A stretch of 64,000 nt of DNA from DAOUBF01 sp034432795. GTDB lineage: Bacteria; Chloroflexota; Anaerolineae; DSLN01. The translations under genes and the position numbers were made by a program. Below are positions 35,089 to 42,733 of this stretch, piece by piece. The notes beneath the pieces were generated by a model. It saw only the letters and a list, made by a program, of their open reading frames with translations. It had not been told where the DNA came from and searched no databases. Where the stretch lies: assembly GCA_034432795.1 (NCBI GenBank), contig DAOUBF010000052.1:1-64000 (forward strand), read 5' to 3'. Position 1 is the first letter of the stretch; each line of letters starts with the position of its first letter.

Positions 35089-35816
35089 ACCGGCCGCTGT
35101 ACCAGCTTGAGCGCGTGACGAAAGTGTATGGCGCGCGCCATGTGCTTGACATCGCCACGCTGGAGATCGCCCGCGGCGAGGTCTTCGGCCTGGTCGGCCC
35201 CAGCGGATCGGGCAAGAGCACGCTGTTGCGTCTGCTCAACTTCCTGGAGCCGCCCACGACGGGCCGGATTCGCTTCGGCGACACCGTGATAGGGGAAAAC
35301 GGGACGGCTCCATTGGATGTGCGCCGCCGCGTGACTATGGTATTCCAACGTCCGCTGTTGCTCAACACGACGGTGTTTGGCAACGTGGCGTATGGGTTGC
35401 GCCTGCGCGGCGACCATCGGACAGAGGAGCGCGTGCAGGCGGCGCTTGAGCAGGTCGGATTGAGCCGGCTGGCCACGACGCCAGCACGGACGCTATCGGG
35501 CGGCGAAGTGCAGCGGGTCGCGCTGGCGCGGGCGCTCGTGATTGAGCCGGAGGCGCTGCTCCTGGACGAGCCAACGGCTAACCTGGACCCTTACAACGTC
35601 GCCCTGATTGAGCGGATTATCACTGATCTGAACCGCGAACGGGGGACGACCATCGTGTTGGTGACGCACAACGTCTTCCAGGCCAAGCGGCTGGCGCATC
35701 GCGTCGGGCTGCTGCTGGATGGGCAACTGATTGAGGTCAGCGATACACACAAGTTCTTCACCGCTCCGGACGATCCGCGCACGGCGGCCTTTGTGCGCGG
35801 GGAGATGGTGTATTGA
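35085..35816 (+). CDS. tupC: Tungstate ABC transporter ATP-binding protein
   Basis: The 243-residue ATPase has Walker A GPSGSGKSTLL, signature LSGGEVQRVALARAL, Walker B ALLLDEPTANLDP and the H-loop VTHNVFQAKRLA. It ends about 50 bases before tRNA-Asn. There is no regulatory C-terminal domain, as expected for TupC. Confidence 0.93.
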   Translation: MNRPLYQLERVTKVYGARHVLDIATLEIARGEVFGLVGPSGSGKSTLLRLLNFLEPPTTGRIRFGDTVIGENGTAPLDVRRRVTMVFQRPLLLNTTVFGNVAYGLRLRGDHRTEERVQAALEQVGLSRLATTPARTLSGGEVQRVALARALVIEPEALLLDEPTANLDPYNVALIERIITDLNRERGTTIVLVTHNVFQAKRLAHRVGLLLDGQLIEVSDTHKFFTAPDDPRTAAFVRGEMVY

Positions 35817-35900
35817 GTTGATTCTTGACGTATTGGCCCACCCCGAGTATAATATGCGGTGGCTTTCCTCGGTAGCTCAATTGGCAGAGCGGCCGGCTGT

Positions 35901-36462
35901 GACCGAAACGTGCGCTTGGCATGGATGCTAGAGGCCTTTAACAGGGCGACAACGCCGCTTTTGTAGTCCGCTGCAAGAACAAGTTCTACGTTGCCAGGCG
36001 GCGTAGGACGCTGAAGCAGCGGGCTGTAACTTACAAAGGCGGCAGGTGCGCGATATGTGGGTATGATCGGTGCGTTGACGCACTGGTATTCCACCACATA
36101 GATGGTTCCAAGGAGTTCGGAATCGGTGCCAGAGGGTATACTCGCTCCTGGAGTGCCATCTAAGCTGAATTGGACAGATGCTTGTTGGTGTGCGCAAACT
36201 GCCACATAGAAATCCATGCCGGGCAGCATGATGTTGCAGCGCTGGTCAGTAATGGCCAGTGGAAAACGGGATGAATTCAGGGGAGCCGCAGCACTTTGGG
36301 TGGCGGTCACCCTGAGCCAAGCCTGGCGAAGGGGCCGAGCGTAGCCAGGAAGGTGCAGAGACTAGGTGGTGAGGAGCCCGACCAATAAGCCACCCCAGAG
36401 CGTCCCGCACCCCATTGGGGTGATGAGATAGTCCGTTCCCTGAGGAAACTCAGGGGCAGACG
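35901..36462 (+). other. Group I intron (IC3-like) in tRNA-Asn
   Basis: The 562-base insert follows a U at the 5' splice site and ends in G, as group I introns do. Its 3' half has the conserved core: AATTCAGGGG (36274-36283), CCTGAGCCAAGCC (36311-36323), GTGCAGAGACTA (36353-36364) and GATAGTCC (36427-36434), whose AGACTA and TAGTCC pair as P7. This closely resembles the IC3 introns of cyanobacterial tRNA-Leu. The 5' third holds an HNH endonuclease remnant. I could not confirm the P1 guide pairing by eye. Confidence 0.9.
35921..36274 (+). pseudogene. HNH homing endonuclease remnant inside the intron
   Basis: One frame reads KNKFYVARRRRTLKQRAV, then GGRCAICGYDRC, ALVFHHIDG, RGYTRSWSAI, a TAA stop (36161-36163), then AELDRCLLVCANCHIEIHAG. 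The two CxxC pairs and the HH...H residues match HNH endonucleases (zinc-bound beta-beta-alpha metal fold). A second in-frame stop (TAA 35939) lies between the only ATG (35921) and the homology, so the gene cannot be read whole. At 36161 a Lys codon AAA/AAG would be expected from the family pattern, so one base change may have caused it. The stop TGA at 36272 adjoins the intron core. Confidence 0.8.
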
Positions 36463-36508
36463 TAACCGGTTGGTTCCAGGTTCGAGTCCTGGCCGAGGAG
36501 CCAGAAAC

Positions 36509-36542
36509 AAGAGACCCGTCTTCTAAGAGACGGGTCTCTTTT
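36509..36542 (+). terminator. Terminator after tRNA-Asn
   Basis: Perfect 12-base stem AAGAGACCCGTC/GACGGGTCTCTT with an 8-base loop and a short T-run. It also lies at the end of the convergent clpB gene. Confidence 0.9.
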
Positions 36543-36559
36543 CCTGTCAGCAGACCTGT

Positions 36560-39166
36560 CTACACCGGCACCGCCTCTACCACCGGTTCCAGCACCAACT
36601 CGCCATCGCGCACATCCACGCGGATGGTGTCGCCATCGTGGAACCGGCCCTGCAGGAGGGCCAACGCCAGCGGGTCTTGCAGTTCGCGCTGGATCGCGCG
36701 CTTGAGCGGGCGGGCACCGAACACCGGATCGTAGCCGGTCTCCGCCAGGTAATGTTTGGCGGCCTCGGTCACCTCCAAGGTGATGTGCCGCTCGGCCAGG
36801 AGCTTCTGCAAGCGCCCCAACTGGATGTCCACGATCTGCACCAGGTCCGCCATCGTCAGGTTGCGGAAGAGGATGATCTCGTCAATGCGGTTGAGAAACT
36901 CCGGGCGGAAGTGCTGGTCAAGCAGGCTGAGCACCTGGTGCCGCATCAGAGCCTCATCCCGGCCGGCCAGTTCCTTGATGATCTGGCTGCCGATGTTGGA
37001 GGTCATGATGATGACCGTGTTGCGGAAGTCCACCGTGCGACCATGGCCGTCGGTCAGGCGGCCCTCATCCAAGAGTTGCAGCAGCGTATTGAACACCTCC
37101 GGGTGGGCCTTCTCAATCTCGTCAAACAGGACGACGGCGTAGGGGCGGCGGCGCACGGCCTCGGTCAACTGCCCACCCTCTTCGTAGCCGACGTAGCCCG
37201 GCGGCGCGCCGATCAGGCGCGAGACGGTGTGGCGCTCCTGGTACTCGCTCATGTCAATGCGCACCATGGCGTCCTCGTCGTCAAAGAGGAACTCGGCCAA
37301 TGCCCGCGCCAGCTCGGTCTTGCCCACGCCGGTTGGCCCCAGGAACAGGAAACTGCCGATGGGGCGGCGCGGATCGGAGAGGCCGGCGCGGCTGCGGCGC
37401 ACGGCGTTGGCCACGGCGCGGATGGCCTCGTCCTGGCCGACGACGCGCTGGTGCAGCCGCTCCTCCATGCGGATGAGCTTCTCCACCTCGCCCTCCATCA
37501 GCCGCGACACCGGGATACCCGTCCACTTGGAGACCACCTCGGCGATGTCATCGGCGTCCACTTCCTGCTTGAGCAGGGGCGCATCGCCCTGAAGCTGCTT
37601 CAGCCGCGCTTCCTGCTCCTGCAACTGGCGCTCCAGGCTGGGCAGCTCGCCATAGCGCAACCGGGCGGCCTCCTCCAGGTCGGCACGACGCTCGGCCTGC
37701 TCAATCGCCAGCCGCGTGTCCTCAATTTTCTGCTTGATCTCCTGGATGGCCTGGATAGCCGCCTTCTCCTGGTTCCAGCGGGCCCGCAGGGCGTCGCTCC
37801 GCTCGCGCAGGTTGCTCAGCTCCTCCTCCAGCTTCTTCAGCCGCTCCTGCGAAGCCGGGTCCTTCTCCTTCTTCAGCGCCTCGCGCTCAATTTCCAGTTG
37901 CATGATACGCCGGTCCACCTCGTCCAATTCGGCGGGCTTGGAGTCAATCTCCATACGCAGGCGGCTGGCAGCCTCGTCAATCAGGTCAATCGCCTTGTCG
38001 GGCAGTTGGCGACCACTGATATAGCGATGGCTGAGCGTGGCCGCGGCGATCACGGCGGCGTCGGTGATGCGCACGCCATGATGCACCTCGTAGCGCTCCT
38101 TCAGGCCGCGCAGGATGGAGATGGTATCCTCCACCGACGGTTCATCCACGAAGATGGGCTGGAAGCGGCGTTCCAGCGCCGGGTCCTTCTCTATGTACTC
38201 GCGGTATTCGTCCAGGGTGGTCGCGCCAATGCAGTGCAGTTCACCCCGCGCCAGCATGGGCTTGAGCATGTTGGAGGCGTCCATAGAGCCTTCGGCGCGG
38301 CCCGCGCCCACGACGGTGTGCAACTCATCAATGAACACGATAATCTGACCCTGGCTCTCGGTGATCTCCTTGAGCACGGCCTTGAGGCGTTCCTCAAACT
38401 CGCCGCGATACTTGGCGCCGGCGACGAGCGCACCCAGGTCAAGCTGCCACACGCGCTTGTTCTTCAGCCCTTCGGGGACATCGCCGCGCACGATGCGCTG
38501 GGCCAGGCCCTCTACGATGGCCGTCTTGCCCACGCCGGCCTCGCCGATGAGGACAGGGTTGTTCTTGGTGCGGCGGGAAAGCACCTGGATCACGCGGCGA
38601 ATCTCCTCGTCGCGCCCGATCACCGGGTCCAGCTTGCCCTGGCGGGCGAGCTGGGTCAGGTCGCGCCCGTAGCGCTCCAGCGCCTGGTAGGTCACCTCAG
38701 GCGTGGGCGAGGTCACGCGCTGCGTGCCGCGAATGGTCGCCAGCGCGCGCAGGATGGCATCGTGGGTGATATTATAGCGGGCCAGCAGTTGCCCAGCAGG
38801 CGAACGTGTGTCCGTGGACAGGGCCAGCAATAAGTGCTCGGTGGAGACGTAATCATCGCGCATCTGGCCGGCCTCGCGTTCGGCGCGGATGAAGATGTCG
38901 CTCACCGCCCGCGACAGGCCGACCTGCGCCCCCCCATAGACTTTGGGGCGATTGGCCAGCAGCGCCTCCAGTTCGCGGATCAACACGGGTGGGCGCACGC
39001 CCAGCCGGTCCACAACCTGGGGCACGACGCCGTCAGATTGTTGTAACAGGGCCAGGAGCAGGTGCTCCGGCTCAATTTGCGCGTGGTTGTATTCGGTCGC
39101 CAGCGTCTGGCTGGCGAGGATGGCTTCCTGCGCCTTCTGTGTATATTTGTTCAGATCAACCGCCAT
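36560..39166 (-). CDS. clpB: ATP-dependent disaggregase ClpB
   Basis: ClpB is a hexameric AAA+ chaperone that pulls apart aggregates with DnaK. From ATG 39166 the product has 868 residues: an N-terminal Clp_N repeat domain (1-150), NBD1 with GEAGVGKTAIVEGLAQR, a long coiled-coil M-domain (about 400-520), NBD2 with GPTGVGKTELARALAEFL, and a C-terminal domain. GGGAGGG lies 10 bases before this start; upstream codons belong to spacer repeats. A sigma-70-like promoter lies at 39275-39303, and no CIRCE element is seen. No dnaK or groEL gene is nearby. Confidence 0.97.
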   Translation of the reverse strand: MAVDLNKYTQKAQEAILASQTLATEYNHAQIEPEHLLLALLQQSDGVVPQVVDRLGVRPPVLIRELEALLANRPKVYGGAQVGLSRAVSDIFIRAEREAGQMRDDYVSTEHLLLALSTDTRSPAGQLLARYNITHDAILRALATIRGTQRVTSPTPEVTYQALERYGRDLTQLARQGKLDPVIGRDEEIRRVIQVLSRRTKNNPVLIGEAGVGKTAIVEGLAQRIVRGDVPEGLKNKRVWQLDLGALVAGAKYRGEFEERLKAVLKEITESQGQIIVFIDELHTVVGAGRAEGSMDASNMLKPMLARGELHCIGATTLDEYREYIEKDPALERRFQPIFVDEPSVEDTISILRGLKERYEVHHGVRITDAAVIAAATLSHRYISGRQLPDKAIDLIDEAASRLRMEIDSKPAELDEVDRRIMQLEIEREALKKEKDPASQERLKKLEEELSNLRERSDALRARWNQEKAAIQAIQEIKQKIEDTRLAIEQAERRADLEEAARLRYGELPSLERQLQEQEARLKQLQGDAPLLKQEVDADDIAEVVSKWTGIPVSRLMEGEVEKLIRMEERLHQRVVGQDEAIRAVANAVRRSRAGLSDPRRPIGSFLFLGPTGVGKTELARALAEFLFDDEDAMVRIDMSEYQERHTVSRLIGAPPGYVGYEEGGQLTEAVRRRPYAVVLFDEIEKAHPEVFNTLLQLLDEGRLTDGHGRTVDFRNTVIIMTSNIGSQIIKELAGRDEALMRHQVLSLLDQHFRPEFLNRIDEIILFRNLTMADLVQIVDIQLGRLQKLLAERHITLEVTEAAKHYLAETGYDPVFGARPLKRAIQRELQDPLALALLQGRFHDGDTIRVDVRDGELVLEPVVEAVPV

Positions 39167-39219
39167 AATTCCATACCCTCCCAATAAAAAGTTCTCTATC
39201 CCTTTTACTAAGGGATAAA

Positions 39220-39268
39220 CGACAGACGACGGACGGCGGTCTGTCATCTGCCGTCCGCCGTCCGCTAT
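39220..39268. repeat. Inverted repeat of the CCGTC class in the clpB leader
   Basis: CGGACGGCGG and CCGCCGTCCG form a 10-base stem between the clpB promoter and its start, so the hairpin would be in the mRNA leader. Confidence 0.6.
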
Positions 39269-39274
39269 CTACAA

Positions 39275-39303
39275 ATTATAACGAATAGCATTGAGAATTT
39301 CAA
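39275..39303 (-). promoter_or_regulatory. clpB promoter
   Basis: TTGAAA (39303-39298), a 17-base spacer and TATAAT (39280-39275) on the minus strand. Confidence 0.8.
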
Positions 39304-39409
39304 TAGGTGGAGGATAGAAGCCGGCGTGGTCAGCCAGACCGCGCCGGGTGTGATGAGATGGGCTACGCGCTTTGGCCTGCGCGCGTTGTCTTAAGGGTAT
39401 CCGGCCAGG

Positions 39410-40078
39410 CTACAGGCCGAGGGTCGGGTCCACCCCGGCCAGCAGGCGGTCAATCACGTGCCGGTAAACTTCAACGGGCACGGCGCCTGTGAGTACCCAG
39501 GTATCATTGAAAACAACCGTCGGCGTGCCAGAAATGCCCAGCCGATAGGCCTCATCTCGATCTGCCCATACCGCTGCTTCACTACGCGGGCCTTCAAAAT
39601 CCACCCGGAAACGCGCCATGTCCAGTCCGATCTCTTCCGCACACTCATAAATCGTCTGGGCGTCGGCGACATTACGGCATTCCACCAGATGGGCACGTTG
39701 CAGGCGGTCAAACATGCGCGCATGGGCTGCCATGCCTCCCTGGAACTCAGCGGCTTTGACGCCGCGCAACGCCGGCATTGAGTATGGATAGGGGAAAGGA
39801 CGAGAAGCCATCAGTTCCGGATTGATGTCCTCTCCACCGGGTAGCCGTTTAGAGGCCGCCCAGTGGGTCAAGATTTCGCGCTTGCCGGCCTCCGGCGAGC
39901 CAAAATAGCGGCTGATCATGTCGGGGTCAGGCCCCAGCGGATAGACCTTGTAGATCACCTGCACCTTGTCGCCATATTCTTGTTCAATCTGATGCAGCCG
40001 ACCGGCTGCCACGAAACACCAGCTTCACAGCACATCATGGAACTCAGTCAGGACTACAGGCGTCACCTCAACGCCCAT
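39410..40078 (-). CDS. DsbA/FrnE-like oxidoreductase, probable selenoprotein (U-S-W-C active site)
   Basis: Read from ATG 40078 (GGAGG at 5 bases) the product is 222 residues with an in-frame TGA at codon 18 (40027-40025). It reads EFHDVL-(TGA)-SWCFVAAGRL. DsbA/FrnE-like proteins have CPWC-type sequence here, so TGA stands at the first redox Cys. Downstream the frame is a full DsbA-like domain, with the helical insert and cis-Pro loop GISGTPTVVFNDTWVLTGA. Within 22 bases after TGA is a hairpin GCAGCC-GGTC-GGCTGC (39994-40009), fitting the bacterial SECIS loop rule. SelA is encoded at 48612-49988. A plain gene start at GTG 40012 would lack the active site. It is the last gene of the DoxX/dioxygenase operon. 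Confidence 0.88.
39994..40009 (-). promoter_or_regulatory. Candidate bacterial SECIS hairpin
   Basis: Six-base stem GCAGCC/GGCTGC with apical loop GGTC. The first loop G is 22 bases after the TGA, within the 16-37 base range known for bacterial SECIS elements, and the loop has the GG(U) pattern. Confidence 0.75.
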
Positions 40079-40095
40079 CGCTACCTCCGATTGGT

Positions 40096-40998
40096 TCACC
40101 AATTGCCAGGCGCAGGCTTCACCGTCAGGACCAGGGTGTTGCCGGATGGATCGCGCAGAAGCCAACCGTGGTCATGCTTCACCGGGGCCAGGCCGGCGGC
40201 CTTCACCCGGGCCATGACGTTAGCCAGCACGTCCCCATCGGGCAACACGAGAGAGAACCAGCGCAGGCCGACGGCATCCGATGGTGGGGGCGGCGCCCCT
40301 TCCCCCTGCCAGGTATTGAAACCGATATGGTGGTGATAGCCGCCCGCTGAGACCATCCCCATGCGAAAGAGGTGCATCAGGCCACGATTGTCAAAGCCCA
40401 GAACGGTATGGTAAAAGTGCATGGCCTCATCCAGATCGGCCACATGGAGATGGATATGACCAAGGCACGTCTCAGGCGGCAATGGCACAGACAGATCATC
40501 GCCGGGCTGAAGGTGTGCAAACAACGCTTCCAGGTCCAGCGGCTCGCGGCCATCACTCCACGACCCGTCCGCCCGACGGGCGTAGAAGCGACCGTTGGCA
40601 ATGACGAATTCGCCATCTTCCGGCGACTCACAGTAGACCTCAATGCCGTTGCCGTCCGGGTCATCCAGATAAGTGCTCTTGGTCATGATGTGATCGGTAG
40701 GGTAGTTGAGATAGCGATTGTGGATGAGACGGGCGATCAGCCGGGCCAGTTCACGGCGGTTGGGAAGCAGAATGGCAAAATGATACAGCCCACTGGTCCC
40801 ACGGTAGCGCCGGGCGGCAGGGTTTTCGTGTAAAAGCACGAAGGCAGGCCCACCCGCGCCTAGTGTGGCAGTGTCCCCCTCCCGCCGATACAGGCGGAAG
40901 CCCAGCACGCGCTGATAAAAATCCAGCGAGCGGGCCAGATCGGTCACGGTCAGGGCGACCGCGCCTAACGTTGTAGCAGGGTGAATAGACCCCGACAT
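40096..40998 (-). CDS. Two-domain VOC-family dioxygenase/glyoxalase, CatE-like
   Basis: From ATG 40998 the product has 300 residues with two vicinal-oxygen-chelate halves. The first begins IHPATTLGAVALTVTDLARS and includes DDPDGNGIEVYCE; the second begins LGHIHLHVADLDEAMHFYHT and includes YHHHIGFNTWQGEG and RDPSGNTLVL. This layout matches the ring-cleaving dioxygenase group that includes Bacillus CatE/YfiE and MhqO. His residues in HIHLH and HHHIGF could bind metal; a Glu third ligand in the last motif is not evident. AAGGGA lies 9 bases upstream; a GTG at 41025 overlapping the previous stop is an alternative start. It lies between the DoxX genes and the selenoprotein gene, 17 bases from the latter. 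Confidence 0.85.
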   Translation of the reverse strand: MSGSIHPATTLGAVALTVTDLARSLDFYQRVLGFRLYRREGDTATLGAGGPAFVLLHENPAARRYRGTSGLYHFAILLPNRRELARLIARLIHNRYLNYPTDHIMTKSTYLDDPDGNGIEVYCESPEDGEFVIANGRFYARRADGSWSDGREPLDLEALFAHLQPGDDLSVPLPPETCLGHIHLHVADLDEAMHFYHTVLGFDNRGLMHLFRMGMVSAGGYHHHIGFNTWQGEGAPPPPSDAVGLRWFSLVLPDGDVLANVMARVKAAGLAPVKHDHGWLLRDPSGNTLVLTVKPAPGNW

Positions 40999-41021
40999 AT
41001 AAGCTGTTCCCTTAACGCCCC

Positions 41022-41405
41022 TCACCCCGCAGCACCCAGAGGAGCAATCATAAGACGCCCATAGGCCACAAACGCGGCCAGAACCAGCAGAACCAGATTG
41101 CCGACGAGCATGGGATATTCCCCGCGACGGAGGTGGGTCGCCATGGCACCCGCCATGTTGAGCGCAAGGCCGAAAGCGGCAAGGGGGGTCAACCAGGGCA
41201 GAATGCCGGTGAAGGCGGGCAGGATGACCCCGATGCCGCCCAGCACTTCCAACACACCGATCCCCCGAATCACGCCTGGCGGAAAGTCCTTTACGTAGCC
41301 CATGCGTTCGGCCAACTTTTCATAGGGCTGGGCCAGTTTTGAGATGCCAGCCAGAACAAACACGAGTGCCAGCAGACCTTGCACAATCCACATCGCCAGG
41401 TCCAT
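41022..41405 (-). CDS. DoxX-family membrane protein
   Basis: The 127-residue protein has four membrane helices with the DoxX pattern: ALVFVLAGISKLAQPYEKLAERM, GVLEVLGGIGVILPAF, GLALNMAGAMATHLRRGE and a final helix. ATG 41405 is chosen because AGGAGG then has a 6-base spacing; an ATG at 41411 is too close. In quinone-stress operons such as catDE and mhqNOP of Bacillus, a DoxX-like protein is paired with a VOC dioxygenase, as here. Confidence 0.87.
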   Translation of the reverse strand: MDLAMWIVQGLLALVFVLAGISKLAQPYEKLAERMGYVKDFPPGVIRGIGVLEVLGGIGVILPAFTGILPWLTPLAAFGLALNMAGAMATHLRRGEYPMLVGNLVLLVLAAFVAYGRLMIAPLGAAG

Positions 41406-41415
41406 GTTCATCCTC

Positions 41416-41850
41416 CTACAGCCCCACAACCGGGTCCAGCGCCAGGCTGCCCGCGCCGGTGAATAGCAGCGCCAGCGCCCCGGCCAGCAGCGCGAAGTCA
41501 AACTCCCAGCCGGTGGTCTGTTGGGCCATGAAGCCCACCTTCATGAACCCGCGCTTGGCCACCAGAATAGCCACGAGCATATCAACGGCGAAAAGGACCG
41601 CCAGGAGGCGCGTGCCCAGGCCAAGGATGAGCAGCACAGCGCCGACGGTCTCCAGCAGGACCACCACCCAGGCGAAGAACGTCGGCAGCGGCACACCCAT
41701 CTGCTTCAGGAAGCCACCAAAGCCCGCCGGGCCGCCCATCGGCCCGCCAGGGAGCTTGGGCCAGCCGTGCGCCAGGAAGATGATCCCTATCCCAAGGCGC
41801 AGGATCAACAGGCCCCAATCGCTAAAGGGTGCAAAGATGCTCTCTAACAT
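41416..41850 (-). CDS. DoxX-family membrane protein, first gene of operon
   Basis: The 144-residue protein has the DoxX signature LRLGIGIIFLAHGWPKLPGG near residues 17-36 and four membrane helices, with VVVLLETVGAVLLILGLGTRL and a last helix around LLAGALALLFTGAGSLAL. ATG 41850 is preceded by AGGAGGGCATC. It is only distantly like the second DoxX protein, so they are not a recent duplication. The divergent TetR gene lies 236 bases away across three similar palindromes. Confidence 0.9.
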   Translation of the reverse strand: MLESIFAPFSDWGLLILRLGIGIIFLAHGWPKLPGGPMGGPAGFGGFLKQMGVPLPTFFAWVVVLLETVGAVLLILGLGTRLLAVLFAVDMLVAILVAKRGFMKVGFMAQQTTGWEFDFALLAGALALLFTGAGSLALDPVVGL

Positions 41851-41873
41851 GATGCCCTCCTCAAACCAACATC

Positions 41874-41889
41874 TGTTTGTTAAGCGACA
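41874..41889. promoter_or_regulatory. Candidate TetR operator 1
   Basis: TGTTTGTTAAGCGACA shares 13 of 16 bases with the core of the palindrome at 41941-41960. It lies 24 bases upstream of the first DoxX start. Confidence 0.55.
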
Positions 41890-41940
41890 GATGTTATTTT
41901 ACGAAAAGCCCACCCGATCATCAACCAGCAAAATCGCCTC

Positions 41941-41960
41941 TGTGTTGCTTAAGCAACACA
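41941..41960. promoter_or_regulatory. Candidate TetR operator 2, perfect palindrome
   Basis: TGTGTTGCTTAAGCAACACA is a perfect 20-base palindrome in the gap between the DoxX operon and the TetR gene. Confidence 0.7.
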
Positions 41961-41988
41961 GGCGCGAAAGTGTCTATTTTTTAACGGA

Positions 41989-42004
41989 TGTTGACTAAGC
42001 AACG
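41989..42004. promoter_or_regulatory. Candidate TetR operator 3
   Basis: TGTTGACTAAGCAACG is a degenerate copy of the palindrome core, just upstream of a -10-like TATAAA (42012-42017) of the TetR gene. Confidence 0.55.
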
Positions 42005-42085
42005 GTTGTGGTATAAAATAGCGCTGTCCAGCGCGCAGGCCCAATGGACAATGGGCGTGCGTCGCTGCGACAAAGGAGAGAGGCC

Positions 42086-42673
42086 ATGTTAACCCAAGTC
42101 CAAAAACAGGACCCCCGCGCCCAGCGCACCCGGCAGTTGCTGGTGCAGGCGTTTGATGCGCTGCTGAAAGAAAAGAGCTTTCAGTCCATCACCGTCCAGG
42201 ACATCACCGAGCGCGCTACTGTCAACCGCGCCACGTTCTATGCCCATTTTGAAGACAAATACGACCTGCTGAACTACAGTATCCGCCAGGCCTTTCGCCA
42301 ACGCCTGGCTACCCGGCTGTCCGATGAGGCGAAGTTCAGCGCGGAGAACCTGCGCATCCTCATCCTGACCCTGTGCGAGTTCATGGCGGAGTTTCACAGC
42401 CACTGCAAGCCGCCCGACCAACAATTTCTCCCCCTGGTGGAGACCACTATTACGGCGGAACTGTACAGCGTGCTGCTCTCCTGGCTGAAGGCAAACGCGC
42501 CCGCTCAAACGGATAGCAAAGTGCCTGCGGAGGTGGCGGCGGTCGTGGCGAGCTGGGCGATCTACGGGGCGGCCACCCAATGGAGCCGTGAGAAGCGGGC
42601 CGGGTCGGCGCAAGAGTTTGTCAGCCAGGTGCTGCCCATGATCCTGACAGGCCTGAGCCAGGCGGGCCGGTGA
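42086..42673 (+). CDS. TetR-family transcriptional regulator
   Basis: From ATG 42086 (AAAGGAGAGAGG upstream) the product has 195 residues. The N-terminal helix-turn-helix reads TRQLLVQAFDALLKEKSFQSITVQDITERATVNRATFYAHFEDKYDLL (core ITERATVNRATFYAHF), typical of TetR. The C-terminal ligand domain is helical with FMAEFHSHCKPPDQQ. It is divergent from the DoxX-DoxX-dioxygenase-selenoprotein operon and is its likely repressor. A Cys and His in the ligand domain might sense electrophiles, but this is a guess. Confidence 0.92.
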   Translation: MLTQVQKQDPRAQRTRQLLVQAFDALLKEKSFQSITVQDITERATVNRATFYAHFEDKYDLLNYSIRQAFRQRLATRLSDEAKFSAENLRILILTLCEFMAEFHSHCKPPDQQFLPLVETTITAELYSVLLSWLKANAPAQTDSKVPAEVAAVVASWAIYGAATQWSREKRAGSAQEFVSQVLPMILTGLSQAGR

Positions 42674-42733
42674 GGCCCGTCGGCCTTGAACTCACCAGAA
42701 GGGTATCCGCCTCTAATTGCGCGTGCAGCTTCC

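Larger units (their letters stand above)
35866..36503 (+). tRNA. tRNA-Asn(GUU) interrupted by a group I intron
   Basis: The 5' exon (35866-35900) and 3' exon (36463-36503) join into a full 76-base tRNA. The acceptor stem is TCCTCGG/CCGAGGA, the D arm GCTC/GAGC, the anticodon stem GCCGG/CCGGT, the T arm CCAGG/CCTGG with loop TTCGAGT, then G and an encoded CCA. The anticodon loop reads C-T-G-T-(intron)-T-A-A, that is GUU split between its second and third bases. The exon sequence is the usual bacterial tRNA-Asn. A strong terminator follows at 36509. Confidence 0.93.

Noticed and set aside
36161..36163. Stop-codon read-through in the HNH frame
   Set aside because: The stop is TAA, not TGA, and there is a second TAA at 35939, so decay is the simpler view.
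35591..36310. Minus-strand open frame across tupC's end and tRNA-Asn
   Set aside because: It crosses a tRNA exon, the intron core and tupC on the opposite strand; the intron is better explained by the group I core and HNH remnant.
36638..38833. Long plus-strand open frame opposite clpB
   Set aside because: Antisense shadow of clpB; Leu/Gln/His-rich composition and no ribosome binding site.
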